From: Flammeovirgaceae bacterium
Lineage (GTDB): Bacteria > Bacteroidota > Bacteroidia > Cytophagales > Cyclobacteriaceae
Reading direction: 5' to 3'
DNA: 10,741 nucleotides
Assembly (NCBI GenBank): GCA_003229495.1
Contig: QIEB01000404.1
Coordinates: forward strand, 1-10,741
Positions within the stretch are counted from its first letter, which is position 1. Each line of letters starts with the position of its first letter. The position numbers were made by a program, and so were the translations under genes. The notes beneath the pieces were generated by a model. It was not told the DNA's origin, did not search any database, and saw only the letters and a list, made by a program, of their open reading frames with translations. Positions 7,168 through 10,741 of the stretch are shown one piece after another.

Positions 7168-7198
7168 AGGTTATTCGAGTCCAAATTTAATTGAAACT

Positions 7199-8965
7199 GT
7201 GAATCAAATTTTCGCTGATACTAACCGGAATGACCCCCGGCCTGCCAATTTTCAGCACTGGGTAGACCAGTTCCGTGAAGTAAACCCTGTCCAGTTAAAT
7301 AGCGAGAATAATTCTAACATTTCTTTCCAGCAATCTGGCAAGGCCGCAGGGAGTATTGCCAGCATTCAATCAGGTCTGAATCCATACAATGGGCCCTGGG
7401 GGATGGCTCAGATAACTCATTTACTGAGACGGACTTTATTTGGAATAAAGAAATCTGAGTTGGACGCCTTCAGGAACTTATCACCAGGTGAAGCAGTTGA
7501 TCAATTGCTGCGGACTTCACCCGTCCCTTTTCCACCGCTCAACTATTACAATGATGCTTCTGAAGGAGTAGAGGACCCTAATACACCTTTTGGAGAGACC
7601 TGGATTAATGCGCCTTATGCGAATGAATATGAGGGCCGCCGTATAATTTCCTTAAAAAGCTGGCTGATTGGAAACATATTAAATCAGGAAGCCACATTGC
7701 ATGAAAAGATGTTGCTATTCTGGCACAATTTATTGGCTACCCAAAGCTGGGGTATTTTTATTGCCAAGACCAGCTATCAGTATTTTGAACTCTTACGGCG
7801 CAATGCCTTTGGCAATTTCAAAACCATGATAAGGGAGCTAACCTTAGATCCCGCCATGTTAATATATCTAAATGGCACTCGCAATAATAAGGAGGCACCG
7901 GACGAAAACTATGCACGTGAATTGCAGGAGCTGTTCTGTATTGGCAAAGGCCCTAATTCCAGCTATACCGAAGGGGATGTACAAGCAGCTGCCCGGGTGT
8001 TAACCGGTTGGGTGATCAATTGGGAAGAGGTTAATAGTGAAAGCCCGGTAACCAGTGGTTTTTTGGAAGAAAGACACGATACCTCTGACAAACAGTTTTC
8101 TGAGTTCTATGGCAACCGCTTGATAAAAGGAAAATCAGGAGCAGAAGGAGCGCAGGAGATGGAGGAGTTGCTGGATATGATCTTTGAAAATAATGAAACA
8201 GCGCTTTACCTCAGCCGGCGTTTGTATCAATTCTTTGTATATAGTGAAATAGACGCCGGGGTTGAACAAACGGTAATTGCCCCCATGGCCGAGATCCTCA
8301 GATCAAATAATTATGAAATTTTACCGGTATTGGAGACACTGTTTAAAAGTGAGCATTTTTATGATGCGTTGAATTACGGGGCCTTAATAAAAAATCCACT
8401 TGATTACCTACTTGGATTATGGCGGAGTCTGGAGGTTAAATCTCCCGATCCGGGCAACCCAACTTTGGATTTTGGTATTCATCGGAGTATGATCTGGAAT
8501 ATGGCCAATAAAGGTTTGGAAATAGCAGATCCACCCAGTGTTTCGGGCTGGCCGGCATATTACCAGGCGCCTCAATTTGACAAAGCCTGGATCACTACCG
8601 ATACCATCTCCTCTCGAGCCAGTACCAGTGACTCGCTGGTTTATTGGGGCTTTTGGGTCAACCAAAATATTCAAATACCGGCCAACCTATTGACTTTTAT
8701 AAACGGTCTTGATCAACCAGCTGACCCTACCCAATTGTTGACTGAACTGAGTGAAATATTATTAGGCATGCCATTGGGGGTAGACGAACTTGATGAGTTA
8801 AAATCCAGTCTGCTTTCCGGCCAAATTGCAGATCGTTATTGGACCAATGCCTGGAATGACTACATAAATGACCCGGGCAATGAAGAATATAAACTGATAG
8901 TAGAGACCCGGGTAAAATCGTTGTTCCAGCGATTGCTGCAAAGGGGTGAATTTCAATTAATGTAA
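7199..8965 (+). CDS. DUF1800 family protein
   Basis: A 588-residue protein of the DUF1800 family, whose biochemical role is not established. Visible landmarks are LNPYNGPWG (60-68) and HLLRRTLFG (74-82), the usual start of the conserved region, then HEKMLLFWHN (168-177), DPAMLIYLNG (217-226), ENYARELQELF (236-246), YTEGDVQAAARVLTGW (256-271) and a late VSGWPAYYQAP segment. The start is GTG: an in-frame TAA lies at 7166-7168 with no ATG between, and the first internal ATG (residue 69) falls inside the conserved region and would cut it. The first 55 residues are hydrophilic and hold no signal peptide, unlike the downstream partner. The gene overlaps the DUF1501 gene by one base (TAATG), a firm sign of an operon with coupled translation. 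Such pairs recur in Bacteroidota, Planctomycetes and Proteobacteria. Confidence 0.9.
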   Translation: MNQIFADTNRNDPRPANFQHWVDQFREVNPVQLNSENNSNISFQQSGKAAGSIASIQSGLNPYNGPWGMAQITHLLRRTLFGIKKSELDAFRNLSPGEAVDQLLRTSPVPFPPLNYYNDASEGVEDPNTPFGETWINAPYANEYEGRRIISLKSWLIGNILNQEATLHEKMLLFWHNLLATQSWGIFIAKTSYQYFELLRRNAFGNFKTMIRELTLDPAMLIYLNGTRNNKEAPDENYARELQELFCIGKGPNSSYTEGDVQAAARVLTGWVINWEEVNSESPVTSGFLEERHDTSDKQFSEFYGNRLIKGKSGAEGAQEMEELLDMIFENNETALYLSRRLYQFFVYSEIDAGVEQTVIAPMAEILRSNNYEILPVLETLFKSEHFYDALNYGALIKNPLDYLLGLWRSLEVKSPDPGNPTLDFGIHRSMIWNMANKGLEIADPPSVSGWPAYYQAPQFDKAWITTDTISSRASTSDSLVYWGFWVNQNIQIPANLLTFINGLDQPADPTQLLTELSEILLGMPLGVDELDELKSSLLSGQIADRYWTNAWNDYINDPGNEEYKLIVETRVKSLFQRLLQRGEFQLM

Positions 8966-10446
8966 TGAAGAGAAGAACATTCTTGCACCGCGCCAGCCAT
9001 GCAGTGGCAGTACCCGGTTTACTGGGCAGCTTGGGCTTTACCATGCCGGGTAAAAGCGCTTTGACCTCTTTGCTACAGTTGGCTGCCGACCACGATCGTG
9101 TTTTGGTCATTATTTACCTACAAGGGGGTAATGATGGATTGAATACTGTAATCCCACTTGATCAGTTGTCCAGTTTGAATAGGGTGAGGCGACATGTGAT
9201 CTTACCTGAAGATAAATTGTTGCCTTTGGATAACACTGGGGTAGCACTGCACCCGTCACTGGGTGGATTCAAATCATTATTCAATGATGGAAGGTTAGGT
9301 ATCATACAATCAGTGGGTTATCCGGAACAGAATTTTTCTCATTTTCGCAGCACAGACATCTGGATGTCAGCTTCAGATTCCAAGCAATTGGTGAACTCTG
9401 GTTGGAGCGGTCGTTACCTGGATAGCCAGTTTCCAGGATATCCGGAAGCCTATCCCAATGAGTCTGTAACCGACCCGCTGGCCATTGAAATTGGTTCGGG
9501 GGCCTCCCTGGTATTTCAGGGCCCCGCAGCAGCTATGGGCATGGTGGTCAGTAACCCGGATTCGTTCTATAACCTGGTGGACAATATAGAGGAACCTACG
9601 CCAGACACTTTAGCGGGAGAAAAATTAAAGTATGTCCGGCTGATTGCCCGTCAATCAGAACTTTATGGGGATGTAGTAAAGCAAGCTGCTGCTAAAGTGA
9701 CCCAACAAGGAAACTATCCTGATGGCAATCGGTTAGCTCAGCAACTTAAAATTGTGGCCAGATTGATAGCCGGAGGATTACAAACGCCTTTATATCTGGT
9801 ACGACATGGAGGTTTTGACACTCATAGTAACCAGGTTGACCAGGATGATCATTCCCGGGGCACACATGCCAACTTATTGCGGTCTCTTGACCAGTCAGTA
9901 ACCAGCTTTATGGCCGACCTGAAATTTCAGGGAGTAGATGACCGGGTGGTGGGAATGACATTTTCGGAATTTGGACGGCGTATTGTTTCCAACGCCAGTT
10001 CAGGAACAGATCACGGTGCTGCTGCACCTATGTTTGTCTTCGGGAATGAAGTTATCGGTGGGGTACTAGGGAACAATCCCACTATATCTCCTAATGCAAC
10101 CTATGAAAATAACTTAGAAATGCAGTACGACTTCCGGCAGATCTATGCTTCATTGCTGGAACAGTGGTTGGGGTCTACTACCAACAATAACGCTCAGGTA
10201 TTATTGAACTCTTTCGAAACCGTACCCATCATTGGTGAAAGTTACCTCAGCAGTCTGAAAAGAGATGAACTATTGAAAGTATACCCAAATCCAATTGATG
10301 GACCAACACAGCTGGAGTTTATTACCAACGGAGCGCCTTTAGAAATCGATTTGATTGATCTACAGGGACGTCGTTTACAAAAACTCTATTCCGGTAGCCC
10401 TGGTGCCGGTTTCCAACGGATTACCTGGAATCCCGGACAGAAATAA
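8965..10446 (+). CDS. DUF1501 family protein, Tat-like export signal, frame-broken T9SS sorting domain
   Basis: The uninterrupted frame gives 493 residues. DUF1501 proteins have a sulfatase/alkaline-phosphatase-like fold of unproven activity. The N-terminus MKRRTFLHRASHAVAVPG fits a twin-arginine signal (R3 R4 x F L) with a modest hydrophobic stretch. Family landmarks are YLQGGNDGLNTVIPL (51-65), NFSHFRSTDIW (123-133), GGFDTHSNQ (about 282-290), TFSEFGRR (about 332-339) and GTDHGAA (about 347-353); the D, H and E residues are candidate metal or active-site residues. From about residue 437, KVYPNPIDGPTQLEF opens a type A T9SS sorting domain (as in VYPNP...), but TAA at 10444-10446 stops it after ITWNPGQK. 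The rest of the domain continues at once in the next frame (10442-10516). Likely exported to the periplasm and, if the tail is intact in the true gene, moved to the cell surface. Confidence 0.88.
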   Translation: MKRRTFLHRASHAVAVPGLLGSLGFTMPGKSALTSLLQLAADHDRVLVIIYLQGGNDGLNTVIPLDQLSSLNRVRRHVILPEDKLLPLDNTGVALHPSLGGFKSLFNDGRLGIIQSVGYPEQNFSHFRSTDIWMSASDSKQLVNSGWSGRYLDSQFPGYPEAYPNESVTDPLAIEIGSGASLVFQGPAAAMGMVVSNPDSFYNLVDNIEEPTPDTLAGEKLKYVRLIARQSELYGDVVKQAAAKVTQQGNYPDGNRLAQQLKIVARLIAGGLQTPLYLVRHGGFDTHSNQVDQDDHSRGTHANLLRSLDQSVTSFMADLKFQGVDDRVVGMTFSEFGRRIVSNASSGTDHGAAAPMFVFGNEVIGGVLGNNPTISPNATYENNLEMQYDFRQIYASLLEQWLGSTTNNNAQVLLNSFETVPIIGESYLSSLKRDELLKVYPNPIDGPTQLEFITNGAPLEIDLIDLQGRRLQKLYSGSPGAGFQRITWNPGQK

Positions 10447-10516
10447 CGGGCAGTATATGGTAGTACTCAGGGGTCTGGACAAACCAGTGGTTCAAAAGGT
10501 GATTGTGATGAACTAG
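10442..10516 (+). pseudogene. Out-of-frame remainder of the T9SS C-terminal sorting domain of the DUF1501 protein
   Basis: Read from 10442 the bases encode NNGQYMVVLRGLDKPVVQKV and then IVMN before TAG at 10514-10516. This is the classic last strand of a type A sorting domain (NGxYxV, then a K-rich xxKxxx end) and follows WNPGQ in the upstream frame. A one-base insertion in the short A-run at 10441-10443, or a two-base loss, would explain it. The joined protein would be about 517 residues. It may be a real frameshift mutation, a sequencing error or, least likely, programmed frameshifting. Confidence 0.85.
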
Positions 10517-10584
10517 GAAACTGTCAAACTTGAAATATTTTACCTTTCTTGTAAGATCTTTGGTCATTACTGACGGTAAATTCA

Positions 10585-10741
10585 TTGCTGAGATTAAAAC
10601 ACATTAAAATTGAAGTTATTCGGGCACCCAAAAGCCTTGATTTTTCTGTACTGTTGATACTATGTTTTACCCTGTTTATTTCCTGCGGTCCAGGCAGTGA
10701 TAACAATGACAACTCCTTACTTTATTGGTCGGCTAATGATG
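10585..10741 (+). CDS. Lipoprotein N-terminus, possibly an extracellular solute-binding protein; 3' end outside window
   Basis: The frame is open from 10555 to the window end. It contains a basic n-region (R, K, K, R, K), a hydrophobic core LDFSVLLILCFTLFIS and the lipobox cysteine at 10684-10686, followed by GPGSDNNDNS. The short flexible acidic linker is typical of Bacteroidota lipoproteins. The mature start LLYWSAND recalls the first strand of ABC-type sugar-binding proteins (family 1), an inference from only eight residues. There is no ATG or GTG; TTG at 10585 is the best start and gives a 33-residue signal peptide. No Shine-Dalgarno site precedes it, so the start is uncertain or an indel lies in this stretch. 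It sits about 68 bp after the DUF1501 region on the same strand. Confidence 0.6.
   Translation, partial: MLRLKHIKIEVIRAPKSLDFSVLLILCFTLFISCGPGSDNNDNSLLYWSAND

Larger units (their letters stand above)
6928..7198. other. Divergent intergenic region between the oxidoreductase operon and the DUF1800/DUF1501 operon
   Basis: This 271-bp region must contain the start signals of both flanking operons. It holds two short palindromes (6975-6987 and 7105-7118), weak promoter-like boxes for each direction, and a GC-richer patch at about 7021-7065 with GGTGCC repeated at 7024-7029 and 7042-7047. No gene is convincing; a 31-codon - strand reading frame at 6977-7072 is treated as spurious. Confidence 0.6.

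Noticed and set aside
7267..7405. Internal ATG (residue 69) as the start of the DUF1800 gene
   Set aside because: It would remove the conserved LNPYNGPWG segment just before LLRRTLFG; the upstream GTG keeps it.
8417..8674. 85-residue - strand open frame inside the DUF1800 gene
   Set aside because: A shadow frame opposite conserved DUF1800 sequence.
8727..9110. 127-residue - strand open frame across the DUF1800/DUF1501 junction
   Set aside because: It is antisense to two well-supported family members and its translation has no recognisable domain.
10524..10712. 62-residue open frame on the - strand near the right end
   Set aside because: It lies opposite the lipoprotein signal peptide, which has a clear lipobox, and shows no domain or start signal of its own.

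Overview
The window looks like chromosomal DNA of a marine-type Bacteroidota, probably in or near the Cytophagales. The support is a type IX secretion (T9SS) C-terminal sorting domain, a DUF1800/DUF1501 gene pair, a two-subunit 2-oxoacid:ferredoxin oxidoreductase and mostly weak Shine-Dalgarno sites. The base composition is moderately AT-rich. The taxon is an inference from gene content; there is no rRNA or marker gene here to confirm it. I see no tRNA, rRNA, CRISPR array, insertion sequence or integrase.

Layout. (1) Positions 1-3713 form a glycan block. The 3' end of a GH130 mannoside phosphorylase gene on the + strand converges on, and overlaps by 21 bp, a two-gene - strand operon. That operon runs from a 757-residue GT4-like glycosyltransferase fused to an alpha/alpha-toroid domain (upstream) into a 339-residue GT4 glycosyltransferase (downstream), joined by an ATGA overlap. 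(2) Positions 3941-6927 are a - strand operon for the alpha (gamma-alpha fusion) and beta subunits of a 2-oxoacid:ferredoxin oxidoreductase. The beta gene has an unusually complete Shine-Dalgarno site. (3) Positions 6928-7198 are a divergent intergenic region with two short palindromes and weak promoter-like boxes. (4) Positions 7199-10516 are a + strand pair, DUF1800 then DUF1501, overlapping by one base (TAATG). The DUF1501 protein has a twin-arginine-like N-terminus and a T9SS sorting domain whose last 25 or so residues are in another reading frame. (5) Positions 10585-10741 are the start of a lipoprotein with a clear lipobox, which may be a sugar-binding protein and is cut by the window edge.

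How the genes may work together. The glycan block combines two putative retaining glycosyltransferases, a fused putative glycosidase-like domain and a mannoside phosphorylase. This suggests a small cytoplasmic module that makes and recycles an oligosaccharide or polysaccharide, probably containing mannose. It is the most promising candidate for an undescribed system here. The oxidoreductase operon is central metabolism (2-oxoacid to acyl-CoA with reduced ferredoxin). The DUF1800/DUF1501 pair is an exported, functionally uncharacterised unit. Two reading-frame anomalies lie within about 150 bp near the right end (a broken sorting domain, and a lipoprotein without an ATG or GTG start). They may be real lesions or local sequence errors.
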